From: Lepidostoma basale
Lineage: Eukaryota > Arthropoda > Insecta > Trichoptera > Lepidostomatidae
Direction of reading: 5' to 3'
DNA: 64,000 nucleotides
Assembly: GCA_022606425.2 (NCBI GenBank)
Contig: JAHDVF020001351.1
Span: 186,001 to 250,000 of the forward strand
Shown here: piece by piece, positions 9,627 through 19,154 of the stretch
How the letters are laid out: the number at the start of each line of letters is the position of its first letter
Numbering within the stretch: position 1 is the first letter of the stretch
Program-made: the position numbers and the translations under genes
Notes under the pieces: generated by a model
Database searches by the model: none
What the model saw: only the letters and a program-made list of their open reading frames with translations
Told to the model about the DNA's origin: nothing

Positions 9627-10215
9627 CTTTATATTCACGTGATTGCATATCTAGAATTAATTTGTTTTACGCTATTTCTCCGTTTATTTTTCAAATGGCA
9701 TTCCAAATGTAATTAAAACCCTTAGAACAACGGAAGGAAATTTTGATACAAAAATTTGCATAAATATTCTGATTTAAAAAAAGACATCTTTAACCACCCT
9801 ACGTATTTGAACGTACGTGATACGTTCACTTTGACTGTACCATTCTGCGCTATCCCGTATCACGTACGCGCTTGAGAAAAAGTAATATACCTAAAATGTA
9901 CACACTGTTAGGGATACGAACAGTTATACAAGGGGAAGGTGAAGTGTGCGGCCGAGTATTTGACGTTTCGTAATTTAAAAAAAAAATTAGTATAAAATTA
10001 AATTTCATTAATAAAAAAGCCTGCCTTTTTGCAAGTTTCTAGGAAAATTACCCGAAGGTAGGGCGGTTAACCAGTGTTTGGTGGAGTTGAAAACGTCGCT
10101 CAACTGAAAGAGAACAGTAATCATGCCTCTGTTCAAATGAAAAGGGTCGCGTATGGAATGTGGAAACCATAGAGCAATTAGAATTTTGATTGTCGTTGGT
10201 AAAATCTAGTCTATA
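9627..10215 (+). mobile_element. Left arm of an inverted duplication of a non-LTR 5'/RT segment
   Basis: Excluding the 9794-10066 insertion, this arm is the reverse complement of 10815-11130. It has ACTTTATATTCACGTGATTG on the outside and GTTTGGTGGAGTTGAAAACG on the inside. The inner part matches the GKGSRMECxxHRAI region of the minus-strand copy that follows. Confidence 0.7.
9794..10066. mobile_element. Small TTAA-flanked MITE (piggyBac type)
   Basis: A 273-bp insert between two TTAA sites (9790-9793 and 10067-10070). Inverted ends are CCACCCTAC on the left and CCGCCCTAC (reverse complement) on the right. The opposite arm of the inverted repeat has the empty site CTTTAACCAGTGTTTGG at 10950-10965 (reverse strand), so precise insertion at TTAA is visible. 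It is non-coding. Confidence 0.75.
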
Positions 10216-10284
10216 GTAAATCTAAAAATAGTGAGTAAAATAGTTTTAAAATAGTGATCATAATTTTGGATTGAAATTTTTGTA

Positions 10285-10935
10285 TCAAAACTAACTATCA
10301 CGCCGTCTCTCGAAGGGGTAGACAGAAATAATGGATCACCACAGTGTTCTTTCCTGACACATTTCTCTAGTTTCCTCCTACGTGGCCAACAGTAAATAAG
10401 GGCCGATCATTACAAACAAATCCTTTGATGGAGAGGGAAGTCGGGAAACTTTTCAACTTTGTTCCACTGAAGAGTCAACGATCGACGTGTGAATGTATAA
10501 ATAGAAAATAGCAATAGAACACGTATAGTGACGTAACTGAACGACGAAAACGTACGACCGTGGTCAGTGTTGTGCTTATTTCATATTCAGCCAATATTTT
10601 CCACAACTTAATTCTATCTACGCGATCATATGATATTTGCAAATCGATAAACGCACAGACTTTTGTGGTTTTTCGCTAGAGACTTCTCTGTCCATTTTGT
10701 ACAAAATTTTGATCCATATAACATCTGTCATTCATTCATAAAGGAGCCTTGCATATCCCAAACTTTGTGACTCGTCATTTTTCTTACTCTTTCTATTAAA
10801 TATTCTGCCATAGATTTTACCAACGGTAATCAAAATTCTAATTGCTCTGTGGGTTTCACATTCCATACGAGACCCTTTTCCTTTGAACAGAGGCATTATT
10901 ACTGTTCTCTTTCAGTTGAGCGACGTTTTCAACTC
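10285..10935 (-). mobile_element. Non-LTR family A-like copy with RT-domain remnant
   Basis: The minus strand reads MPLFKGKGSRMEC..HRAI, ILITVGKIYGRI, then CAFIDLQISYDRVDRIKLWK, LAEYEISTTLTTVVRF, and finally the family A 3' end (NTVVIHYFCLPLREDGVIVS). These are the RT fingers and palm start of a non-LTR RT, with the F-I-D-L-x-x-x-Y-D-R-V motif around the first catalytic Asp (IDL). Most of the palm, including YADD, is deleted. Frameshifts are frequent. Confidence 0.75.
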
Positions 10936-11130
10936 CACCAAACACTGGTTAAAGATGTATTTTTTTAAATCAGAACATGTCAATTTTTGTATCAGAATTT
11001 CCTTCCGTTGATTAACATTCTAAGGGTTTTAATTACATTTGGAATGCCATTTGAAAAATAAACAGAAAAATAACGCAAAACAAATGAAATTCAGAGATGC
11101 AATCACGTGAATATAAAGTCATATTACACT
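10936..11130 (-). mobile_element. Right arm of the inverted duplication (upstream of the RT segment)
   Basis: Inverse of 9627-9790 plus 10067-10090. It contains the empty counterpart of the TTAA insertion. There is no recognisable protein in the outer 170 bp. Confidence 0.65.
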
Positions 11131-11900
11131 TTTAAATAATCAACAAATTAATCTTTCATAAAGGATCGTAACATTAAGATATACTTTACCTTGAAGTTTG
11201 CATATAATTAAAATAACCACAGCAAAAAAAATTACATTAAAATAATCTTTTGTTGAACAACTTGAAACAAATTATAATAAAAAGTATCATTCTGTTTGTA
11301 CAGATTATAAAAAGTAAGTATAATGGTACGTGATACCTCTTAAGTAAGTACGCGAATACTTGGACTAGGTTTTGAAATACCTGGACGAGTATGGAGAATC
11401 GTTATTTGTATGGGTGTTTTCCAACAGCCCATCATTATCGCGTTAACTGGGAACGTGGTAATTTGTATAGGCCGTTTTTTGATTTGTGTCAGTTATTCTG
11501 CGGGAACAGACGAGGCATTTACCCGCGGGAAGTTTCTGCGCTCCTAGTATGTTGATGCGCTAAACCACACATAATAAGAAAGAATGCATGTTACCTGTGA
11601 GATAAATACAATAAAATAAAACATATTATTATTTGGACTTGGACTTGGACTTGGATCTTCTGGCTTACAGAGGTTCAGGTGGCTATTCCGCTTACGTCTG
11701 ATGAGAACATTGTTGGAAGGTGATTTGGTGGGTTGTTAGTTTATGCGGGGGCATGATTTGTGTGGCCCGGAGTGTTCCTCTGAAGGAGGATCGATTTTGG
11801 GCGTTGTGGCGGCTGGAAGTGTTTGGGTCGTAATTTGAGAGGTCGTTAGGCAAGTTTCAGAATGAATTCATCTATCACCGGGATTACATTATTATTTAAT
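11131..11900. other. No recognisable gene
   Basis: AT-rich sequence. A short GGACTTGGACTTGGACTTGG microsatellite lies at 11637-11658, followed by a moderately GC-rich 200 bp without a convincing frame. Confidence 0.5.
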
Positions 11901-11904
11901 TATT

Positions 11905-11992
11905 ATTATTATTATTTTATTGAATCGCTCTTTACATCATGACAGCATGAGCCAAATCGATGTAAAGGGTATTATAGCTATCACAGTGATTC
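11905..11992 (-). repeat. SINE 3' end, minus strand
   Basis: A (TTA)n run, then TTGAATCGCTCTTTACATCA, AGCCAAATCGATGTAAAGGG and TAGCTATCACAGTGATTC. This is the reverse of the SINE 3' end at 48985-49064. It abuts the family A copy at 11990. Confidence 0.75.
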
Positions 11993-12450
11993 CCTTATGT
12001 ATGGAAGCGAAGCATGGAACTGGCAAAAGAAGGATGAAAGTAGAATAAATGGAGTAGAAATGAGATCTGTTAGACGAATGTGTGGATACTTTGTGTATGA
12101 TAGTGTCGAATAAAAATATAAGAAGTGAATGTGGTGCGAATGATGGTGTTATAAGCAAAATAATGAAAGGATCATTAAGATGGTTTGGACATATGGAATT
12201 AATGAACGAATAATGGTAATTTTTTTATATGTTAACGATGTAAATGGAACCAGAAATAGAGGAAGACCGAGGAAAACGTGGCACGATCAAATAAATCAAA
12301 TATTGGATTTCGGCCACGTGAGGAGTCAGAGAATTCGACGCGCGTGCATGACACGGTGTATGAATGTTGAGGAATCAAGAGTGTGGCAGTCCATTCTTTC
12401 TGCCTACCCCTTCGGGGAGACGGCGTGATGGTTAGTTAGTTAGTTAGTAT
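11990..12450 (+). mobile_element. Non-LTR family A, 3' fragment
   Basis: It starts at PLMYGSEAWNWQKKDESRIN, with one frameshift in the VYDRVSN region and a deletion near RMNEERMVK. It ends SILSAYPFGETA-stop, then GG(TTAG)n. The segment between EES and VWQSIL is shortened. Confidence 0.85.
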
Positions 12451-12834
12451 AATTTTTTTTCTATTTTTATATAAATATTATAGTTAATATAAACGTGTTT
12501 TTTGTAATACAATTAAACCTTTATTCACGTTTCTGTATGTCATACGCCCCCTTAGTTGAATTAATTGCTGCAATAGCCCATCTGTTGACATACCAGTAGA
12601 ACGCTTTTCAAATAAAAACAAAAGAACGAACAAGCAAACAACAAAAGAAACCAACTCCCTGCAGTCCGCCTGTCCATCAACCCCGGCCCAGATGTTGTTT
12701 TAACAAAGTAAGATAAAAGAAAAATAACAAGCCTTTGCTATAAATAATATTGCATATCTTGTTCAGATTGAAATGTTTTTTTAATTATACGATACATTGA
12801 AACGTAATTCAAAAAACTACTTGATTTACTCGCT
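12451..12834. other. No recognisable feature
   Basis: Spacer with no shared repeat or coding signal that I can identify. Confidence 0.5.
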
Positions 12835-13065
12835 TAGATGGTTTGGACACATGAAATAAATGAATGAAGAAAGAATGGCAAGAAAAGTATATTTTAACGA
12901 TGTAAATGGAACTAGAAATAAAGGAAGACCTAGGAAAACGTGGCACGATCAAATAAATAAAATTTTGAATGTTGGCCACGTGAGGAGTCAGAGAAATCGA
13001 CGTGCGTGCATGATACGATGTATGAATGTCGAGGAAGCGAGAGAAATATGTCAGCAAATAATATT
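12835..13065 (+). mobile_element. Family A fragment, truncated at both ends
   Basis: Starts at LRWFGHM and ends in EAREICQ, lacking the terminal SAYPFGETA and tail. The minus-strand SINE fragment follows at 13083. Confidence 0.8.
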
Positions 13066-13082
13066 AATTAATTATGATTGTT

Positions 13083-13168
13083 GAATCGCTCTTTACATCG
13101 TGACAGCATTAGCCAAATCGATGTAGAGGGTATTACAGCTATCACAGTGATTCTCGTGACACGTGACT
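13083..13168 (-). repeat. SINE 3' end, minus strand
   Basis: GAATCGCTCTTTACATCGTG, then AGCCAAATCGATGTAGAGGG and CACAGTGATTCTCGTGACAC. Same end as at 48960-49064, reversed. Confidence 0.75.
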
Positions 13169-13570
13169 GTCCATTCATGTAATTTCAAATAATTAAATAT
13201 CATATTTTCGAAAAGTAATTACAATTAAGTATCAATTACACGTGAGAACAAAATCTAAAACAAACAAATTATTTAATCTCCACGACAAACCGGTTACGAA
13301 AATTTCGGATAAGTATCGGCCGATGAATTTTATTTCTGTATCAGGAGTACATAAACCAAAAAGTGGATGAGTTATAGGCGCCCCGTGAGACCAAGCCGGG
13401 GTCATATTACGTGAAAATAAAAAGTATGACAAAAAATAATAATAAAGATACCAACAACTGCGAGAATGGAAGGACAACTATGTTACCCTATAAAATAACG
13501 CATAACGATACTTATTTTATTACGTATTAATATCTAAACTTTTGATTAGGGTACGTAAGAAAGTTTTACA
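13169..13570. other. No recognisable gene
   Basis: AT-rich spacer. An 81-codon minus frame (13477-13232) shows no domain. Confidence 0.45.
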
Positions 13571-13572
13571 TA

Positions 13573-14052
13573 CCGGTCTACCGACCCTTATGTACGAAAG
13601 CGTAGCATGAAACTGGTAAAAAAAGGATGAAAGTGGAATAAATGCAGTAGAAATGAGATATCTTAGACGAATGTGTAGATACTCTGTGTATGATAGAGTG
13701 TCGAATAAAAATATAAGAAGTGAATGCGGTGCGAATGAGTGTTATAAACAAATTAATGAAATGATCATTAAGATGGTTTGGACACATGGGAAGAATGAAT
13801 GAATAAAGAATGGTAAAAAAAGTAAATGGAACCAGAAATAGACGAAGACCGAGTAAAAAGTGGCAGGAACAAATAAATCAAATATTGAATGTCGGCCACG
13901 CGAGGAGTCCGAGAAATCGACGCGCGTGCATGACACGATGTATGAATGTTGAGGAAGCGAGAGTAATATTTCAGGAAGAAAATGATGTCAGTCCATTCTT
14001 TCGGCCTACCCCATCTGGGAGACGGCGTGATGGTTAGTTAGTTAGTTAGCGA
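13573..14052 (+). mobile_element. Non-LTR family A, 3' fragment
   Basis: From LPTLMYESVA to the (TTAG)n tail, with several frameshifts. The 13810-14037 part is open (VNGTRNRRRPSKKWQEQINQ, then ILNVGHARSPRNRRACMTRC). Confidence 0.85.
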
Positions 14053-14179
14053 AGAAATGAAATACGTATGTACTCGTATGATATTTATTGTTTCGTGAAC
14101 AATGATGTTAAACTCCATATTAAATAAATAATACGAATGAAAACGTAAGTTTTCTAAAAGTTTTATTATATTTTACGGG

Positions 14180-14217
14180 AATGACATGTTTCGCCCTTCT
14201 TAGGCATTATCAAATGC
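14180..14217 (-). ncRNA. Hammerhead-like module F4 (UUGAUAA core)
   Basis: Minus strand: UUGAUAA (14213-14207), an extra U, stem II GCC..GGGC, GAAA, the palindromic ACAUGU, then C. The core has U at position 3 and A at position 8, so the C3-G8 pair is replaced by U3-A8. Confidence 0.5.
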
Positions 14218-14221
14218 ACAT

Positions 14222-14252
14222 TTAATAATGCCTTAGAAGGGCGAAACAAGTC
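14222..14252 (+). ncRNA. Decayed hammerhead-like module F4
   Basis: TTAATAA core (G5 also changed to A), stem II GCCTT/AGGGC, GAAA (14243-14246), then CAAGTC instead of CATGTC. Probably inactive. Confidence 0.45.
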
Positions 14253-14332
14253 ATTCCCATACAATAAAATGAAACTTCTAGAAAACTGACGTTTTCATTC
14301 GTATTAACACTTGTATGACTTCAAAGCCATAA

Positions 14333-14978
14333 CCCTTACCACTCCTTTGTCGAATGCCAGCCGACATCGCTAAATGTACGCTACAACTTAGTTGTCGGCT
14401 GACGGCCGACAAGATAAGACTTGCGCGCACGGTGTATTTTCGCGCGCAAAATTTGATACGTGTCGTTGATTCAAGTGATTATTCGTTAAAAAAAACATTT
14501 AATTTCACGTTTTAATAAGATTTTGCTGTTTTCCGATTTTATTTTACTGTAAAATAATAATCCTTACAAATTCACATAACCTAAAATGGCGAGAACTTCG
14601 CGTGATGCGTCCTACAGAGGAGCAATTATAGTACAAGCCCCACATCATTGCGAAACAGGACTAAGGTTCTAAAGACTGTACTGTGTGCAGTAACAGAAAG
14701 ATTCCAGGGGGAAGACGGGAAACAGTGTGGTTTTGTGAGACCTTTTCCAGAAAACCTGGTCTCCATCCTGGAGATTGTTTTAAAAAGTACCATACTATGC
14801 AAAACTATAAGTAGTTCATAATGTTTTTTGTAAATTGTTTTTTTATTTGAAGAATAAATCATTACAAATGGATTTTAAACTATTTTTTTTGTAACTACCT
14901 ATCAATAAAAATATTTTGACATTATTTAAATTAGAGTCGGGGGACAAATAATATCAAAAAATAATGGAGTGGTAAGGG
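14333..14978 (+). mobile_element. piggyBac-like deletion derivative
   Basis: A 13-bp perfect TIR, CCCTTACCACTCC at 14333-14345 and its inverse at 14966-14978. The right flank is TTAA; the left flank is ATAA (one change). Near the right end the plus strand encodes KDCTVCSNRKIPGGRRET, then VWFCETFSRKPGLHPGDCFKKYHT-like sequence with C-x2-C, C and GDCF..YHT, the piggyBac C-terminal Cys-rich domain. The rest of the transposase is deleted. Confidence 0.8.
14667..14820 (+). pseudogene. piggyBac transposase C-terminal zinc-binding remnant
   Basis: Reads CTVCSNRKIPGGRRET, VWFCETF and GLHPGDCFKKYHTMQNYK, then stop. The C-x2-C pair, the single C, and the H and C of HPGDCF are retained, and one Cys of the second pair has become Phe. 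An upstream in-frame stop (KQD-stop-GSKD) separates it from any start. Confidence 0.7.
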
Positions 14979-14989
14979 TTAAAGATTTT

Positions 14990-15390
14990 GAAATTATATA
15001 CGAGTATGCATTTTGAAATTAAACCGGTAATAAAAATCGGTAGTAAAAATCTGTTTAGATTTAAAATTGGAATGTAAAAAAAAAACACTATAAAGATGGG
15101 CGAAACAAAAAAATGGAATTAATGAAACGGAGCATAAAACCTACCCGTGACAGTTGGAACCGAATAAAAGATCGCTTACTCGGGCTCCCAGGAACCCGTT
15201 CGCCGCGTGTGGCGTATTGTTATCCCCGTAATGCCCGGTTACTGACTTGTTAATAACCGCGAACCAAAGTGTTTCATTGTGACCACACAAAGGGAGAGAT
15301 TGGACGATAATCGGAGACGATGCCCTGCCCAGACATTGAGATGTGAACATTGTGGTTGGACTCAAATATTATGACACCAATCCAATGCCA
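14990..15390. other. Unassigned; possible protein-like fragment
   Basis: At 15365-15141 the minus strand is open for 74 codons and contains LWFAVINKSVTGHYGDN. A plus-strand frame at 37710-37913 has a similar LYAVIDKSVIDGYPR. The resemblance is short and could be chance or an unrecognised repeat family. Confidence 0.35.
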
Positions 15391-15394
15391 TTTT

Positions 15395-15513
15395 TTACAA
15401 CATTTTGAATGTATACAAATTCTTGTAGACAAATACTAACTAGACTATTTTAAATAAGTCTTTCACCCATTGCGGATAATTTTATTTTATTTTATAAGGA
15501 TTAATTGTATCTC
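15395..15513 (+). mobile_element. MITE family D, left part (interrupted)
   Basis: ACATTTTGAATGTATACAAA, CTTGTAGACAAATACT, CACCCATTGCGG and AAGGATTAATTGTATCTC form the long terminal inverted repeat of family D. It is interrupted by the CR1-like insertion at 15514-15983 and resumes at 15990. Confidence 0.75.
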
Positions 15514-15983
15514 GTATAAACTGTGCTGGACAGTCTTCAAAGCGCTACATGGAATGGCACCAAGTTATATATCTGAACTCTGTATAACGGACAGCCTAAA
15601 TTCACGGAAATCCACACTTCGCTCGGCGAACTCCTCAGCAATAGGAAGATTAGTTGAGCCGAAGCGTTGCCCCAGTACAAATTTCGGGATCGAGCGTTCG
15701 CGGTAGCCGGTCCATCAGCTTGGAACAATCTCCCTTCACACCTTAGATGCATAAATGATCCGACAGATTTCAGATCTAAATTGAAAACCCATCTTTTTCA
15801 TATTTCATACCCAATTTAAACATTTATACTTTGTTCTACTATACTTTCAAACCGATCGTTTTTTAAGCGGTCACATTTAGATTTTTAAGATTTAAAACAC
15901 GTCTTAATGCGCCCTTGAGGTGATTACATCACAAAAACGGCGCTTTAAAAGTTAGCATATTATTATTATTATTTATTTATTAT
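15514..15983 (+). mobile_element. CR1/L2-like non-LTR 3' fragment, (TTA)n tail
   Basis: Reads YKLCWTVFKALHGMAPSYIS, ELCITDSLNSRKSTLRSANS, SAIGRLVEPKRCPSTNFG and AGPSAWNNLPSHLRC (one frameshift near 15690). Then come LKTHLFHISYPI and a 170-bp 3' UTR. KALHGMAPSY..L and AWNxLPxxLR..LKTHLF are the conserved C-terminal motifs of CR1/L2 RTs. It is flanked by TATCTC duplicates (15508-15513 and 15984-15989), and MITE D without this insertion is seen at 37325-37345. Confidence 0.9.
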
Positions 15984-15989
15984 TATCTC

Positions 15990-16175
15990 AATAGAGACGA
16001 AGATGTAAATTGTTTTCTGGGAACAGAATGTGGTGGTCGAGGCGCTTACAGGACTTATGACCTGTCATTGGTTGGGTTGAGCGATCGCTTTATGTTTAAC
16101 AACATTCCCCATTCCGCCTTTTTTTTTCTTATGACCACCACGTCTGACAAATTTTTGGAACTTCTATATATGGTA
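15990..16175 (+). mobile_element. MITE family D, right part
   Basis: Continues from AATAGAGACGAAGATG through GGACTTATGACCTGTCATTG, GGTTGGGTTGAGCGATCG and ACATTCCCCATTCCG to the GACCACCACGTCTGAC block. Same order as at 31205-31350 and 37345-37500. Confidence 0.75.
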
Positions 16176-16490
16176 GGATTCCACGCCTATCTTTACATAT
16201 TTTAAGTTCACTCTTAAGTTTACTACTACTTCTACTCTACTCGTGTCTTCTACTTCTTCAATAAGCAAGCTATCATAGTTTTGTATGGATAAATTGCTGA
16301 ACATTATCGCTTCGGAGATAAAAAATTTTCACATTAAAAATACTCAAAATATTTAAAAGAATTGAGCCTCATTAGCGTCGTACTTGATCATTTTTAACGT
16401 CGATGCATTCTTCCGAATAGGCTAAATTAATGTTTTTTTAATTTTTTTTTAACAATGATGTAAAACTCCATATTAAGTAACAAATACCAA
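16176..16490. other. No recognisable gene
   Basis: AT-rich. A type F4 edge motif (ACAATGATGTAAAACTCCA) occurs at about 16451, and the block TACTCAAAATATTT...ATTCTTCC is repeated at 16340-16420 and 16735-16810 on both sides of the family A copy. Confidence 0.5.
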
Positions 16491-16722
16491 CTTACCAACA
16501 CGCCGTCTCCCCGAAAGGGTAGGCAGAAAGAATGGACTGCCAAATATTTTTTCCCGGCATTTCTCTCGCTTCCTCAACATTCATACATCGTGTCATGCAC
16601 ATGCGTCAATTTATCCGACTCCTCACGTGGCCGACATTCAATATCTGATTTATTTGATCGTGCCACGTTTTCCTCGGTCTTTCTCTATTTCTGGTTCCAT
16701 TCACATCGTTAACATATAATTT
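16490..16722 (-). mobile_element. Non-LTR family A, 3' fragment
   Basis: Minus strand from VNDVNGTRNRERPRKTWHDQ to SILSAYPFGETA-like and stop; the tail is reduced to a few bases. Flanking sequence on both sides (TTTTCACATTAAAAATACTC before, TTTTCATATTAAAAATACTC after) is duplicated over about 80 bp. Confidence 0.8.
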
Positions 16723-16869
16723 TCATATTAAAAATACTCAAAATATTTTTAAGTATTCAGCCTCATTAGCTTTGTACTTGTTCATGTTTAATGTTGATGC
16801 ATTCTTCCAAATAGGCGAAATTAATGTTATTTATTATTTTTTAAACAATTATGTAAAACTACATTTTTA

Positions 16870-17623
16870 GGGTGTCCCAGAATTTACGCAAGATTTAAAT
16901 TAAATAGAAAACACAGTTTTTAGTCTTCAGATTGTTTTTTTCTTATTGAATCATAAAATACATAGTTTAGGGTTATTTATGAAATAACACATTGGGCAAA
17001 TGGCCTCCACGGCTTTGCTGGCACATACGCACTCTTTTGTCGATAATTTTCGTGACCATTTTGCATAAATGTGTCTGAATTTCGTTGATGCAGCGTTTAA
17101 TTTCCTCCTGTAATGCACGGATGGTTGAGGGCTTGTTGATATATGGTAGACCCTTGATTTCAAATAACCCTATAAAAATAAATATAATTGTGTTAAATCA
17201 CACGAGCAAGGAGGTAAATTCTCATTACCGAAACGAGAAAGTACAGACAAACGGATTTTCATAAACACTCTCACATACTTCTTCGATATTGACATTTGAA
17301 CGGCTTGTTTTTGGACGACCAGTGCGTTTAGCGCCTCCGACTGATCCAGTCTTCCTGAATGTTTCAATTAATCTCTTCACAGTTGACGAATAAACACTAT
17401 TCCGACCAAATATGGTATGAAATTTTCAAACTGCGGCCGCCAAACTTTCATTAATTTTGAGATATCGTTCAATAATGAAAACACGTTGTTATTTCGTGTA
17501 ATGCTCCATTTTTACTAACCCTAAACTGTTAGCTACCAAATTGTTTTTTTTTTCAGTGTTGCCAACAATTTACTGCACAAAAGGCGGCAAATTCAAGTCT
17601 TGCGTTAATTTTGGGACACCTTT
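16870..17623 (-). mobile_element. Tc1/mariner-superfamily deletion derivative
   Basis: TIRs GGGTGTCCCAGAATTTACGC and, reversed at the right, GGTGTCCCAAAATTAACGC, with flanking TA. The minus strand encodes the start of an HTH transposase (TGRPKTSRSNVNIEEVCESV, about 17320-17260). Then, after a deletion, it encodes the C-terminus (KPSTIRALQEEIKRCINEIQ, then RMCQQSRGGHLPNVLFHK, about 17130-16980). RGGHLPxxxFH is a recognisable C-terminal signature of insect mariner-like transposases of this group. The DDE region is missing. Confidence 0.75.
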
Positions 17624-17940
17624 TATTAAGTAATTATTTTTTTATGATAGTCCATTGTTTTGGCCAAAACACTATGATACTTTAACATTATACACTGTTA
17701 AATTGGTACTATAATTCCATCACGTGTGTAAAAGTGTAACATATTTGAACAATAAAGCGAAAACTGCTTTCCGTATACGGCATAAAGTCGATCAGCAAAT
17801 AATTGTCTGGTTGAGTAAGCGAAAACGCTAATATTATGTGGACATACTTAATTGGCTCAATTTTGCAAATCTGGTTCACAAGTAACCAATTTATATCGTA
17901 ACGTTTACTAGTTGAAAACACGTACCAAATTCGTCTGCGT
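17624..17940. other. AT-rich spacer with an F1-type edge motif
   Basis: TGTTTTGGCCAAAACACTATGATACT at 17652-17680 resembles a motif flanking the F1 foldbacks (43310-43340 and 55355-55385). Nothing else is recognised. Confidence 0.45.
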
Positions 17941-18037
17941 AATATTAACCTGTAAACAAGGCAGCTGCAATCTCTGGTGCTCTAAAATCCACAATATGGA
18001 AAAACAAAGATATGGCCATTAAGAGTAAGATAAAAAT
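17941..18037 (+). mobile_element. Family B fragment, left of a CR1-like insertion
   Basis: Encodes VNKAAAISGAL..TIWKNKD MAIKS in pieces, matching 2110-2200 in reverse. It resumes at about 18636 after the CR1-like copy. Confidence 0.7.
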
Positions 18038-18054
18038 TCCAAAATAACAAATAA

Positions 18055-18635
18055 ACAAACTTCAATCTGCGTTCAATGCAGCAGCAAGGCTCATTAAAGG
18101 CATTCCAAAAAAGTCCCATATAACACAACATCTCAAAGAACTTCACTGGCTTAAAAGTCCAGAAAGAATCCAGTATAAACTCTGCTGGACAGTCTTCAAA
18201 GCGCTACATGGAATGGCACCAAGTTATATATCTGAACTCTGTATAGCGGACAGCCTAAATTCACGGAAATCCACACTTCGCTCGGCGAACTCCTCAGCAA
18301 TAGGAAGATTAGTTGAGCCGAAGCGTTGCCCCAGTACGAATTTCGGGGATCGAGCGTTCGCGGTAGCCGGTCCATCAGCTTGGAACAATCTCCCTTCACA
18401 CCTTAGATGCATAAATGATCCGACAGATTTCAGAAATAAATTGAAAACCCATCTTTTTCATATTTCATACCCAATTTAAACATTTATACTTTGTTCTACT
18501 ATACTTTTAAACCAATCGTTTTTTAAGCGCTCACATTTAGATTTTTAGATTTAAAACACGTCTTAATGCGCCCTTGAGGTGATTACATCACAAAAACGGC
18601 GCTTTAAAAGTTAGCATATTATTATTATTATTATT
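18055..18635 (+). mobile_element. CR1/L2-like non-LTR 3' fragment, best copy
   Basis: Begins in NAAARLIKGIPKKSHITQHL and continues through KELHWLKSPERIQYKLCWTV. An open frame at 18213-18479 (88 codons) reads MAPSYISELCIADSLNSRKS, then GDRAFAVAGPSAWNNLPSHL and KLKTHLFHISYPI-stop. The 3' UTR has GCGCCCTTGAGGTGATTACA and the tail is (ATT)n. It is nested in family B. Confidence 0.9.
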
Positions 18636-19055
18636 ATTATTAAAAACTATAAAGCATGCGTTAGACCAATAATAACATATGACGTCGAAGCAAGGGCAGA
18701 GAGAATAAAGACCAAACAAGTTTTGAGTACTTCCGAGATGAAGACACCGAGGACGATAGCAGGCAAGACACGTAGAGATCGCGTGAGGAACACCAGAATA
18801 CGAGAGATATGTGAGGTTGAGGATATTATAAGATGGAGCAGACCGTGAAAAAAGGACTGGTATGGTCATGTTCAAAGAATGGACACCACTGGTGCTATAA
18901 ATTTTTCTTCTTATTTAATCTAATTAAATAAAAGACTTCTCTATATTGCACTACATAATCAGCCTCATGGGACTCGTCCTCGTAAGAGACCTCCTAAAAG
19001 ATGTAAGGACAGCTGGGAGTCTACCTAACAGGAGGAGCAACGAAGAAGAAGAATA
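18636..19055 (+). mobile_element. Non-LTR family B (RTE-like) 3' end with GAA-type tail
   Basis: ACYKAC.RPIITYDVEARAE, TKQVLSTSEMKTPRTIAGKT, RRDRVRNTRIREICEVEDII, KDWYGHVQRMDTTG, then LLYIALHNQPHGTRPRKRPP and KRCKDSWEST-stop. It ends GAAGAAGAAGAATAAGG. Frames are broken in two places. Confidence 0.8.
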
Positions 19056-19154
19056 AGGTTTTAATAAATTGCAAACAAGTTTCCACGGTGAAATGTAAAA
19101 AAAAGGAGTTGCTTTTTCGCACTATTTGAAGAAATCATCTTTTATGTAAAATAA

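Larger units (their letters stand above)
14090..14312. mobile_element. Hammerhead-bearing foldback element, type F4
   Basis: Inverted arms run from GAATGAAAACGTAAGTTTTC (about 14134) to the mirror sequence near 14310. Each arm contains a hammerhead-like module. The left flank ACAATGATG..AAACTCCATATTAA recurs at the edges of every type F4 copy (52195, 52680-52700, 33935, 63685). About 220 bp, non-coding. Confidence 0.65.

Noticed and set aside
15141..15365. Host exon with similarity to 37710-37913
   Set aside because: Similarity is limited to about 12 residues on frames without splice signals or other copies; too weak to call.
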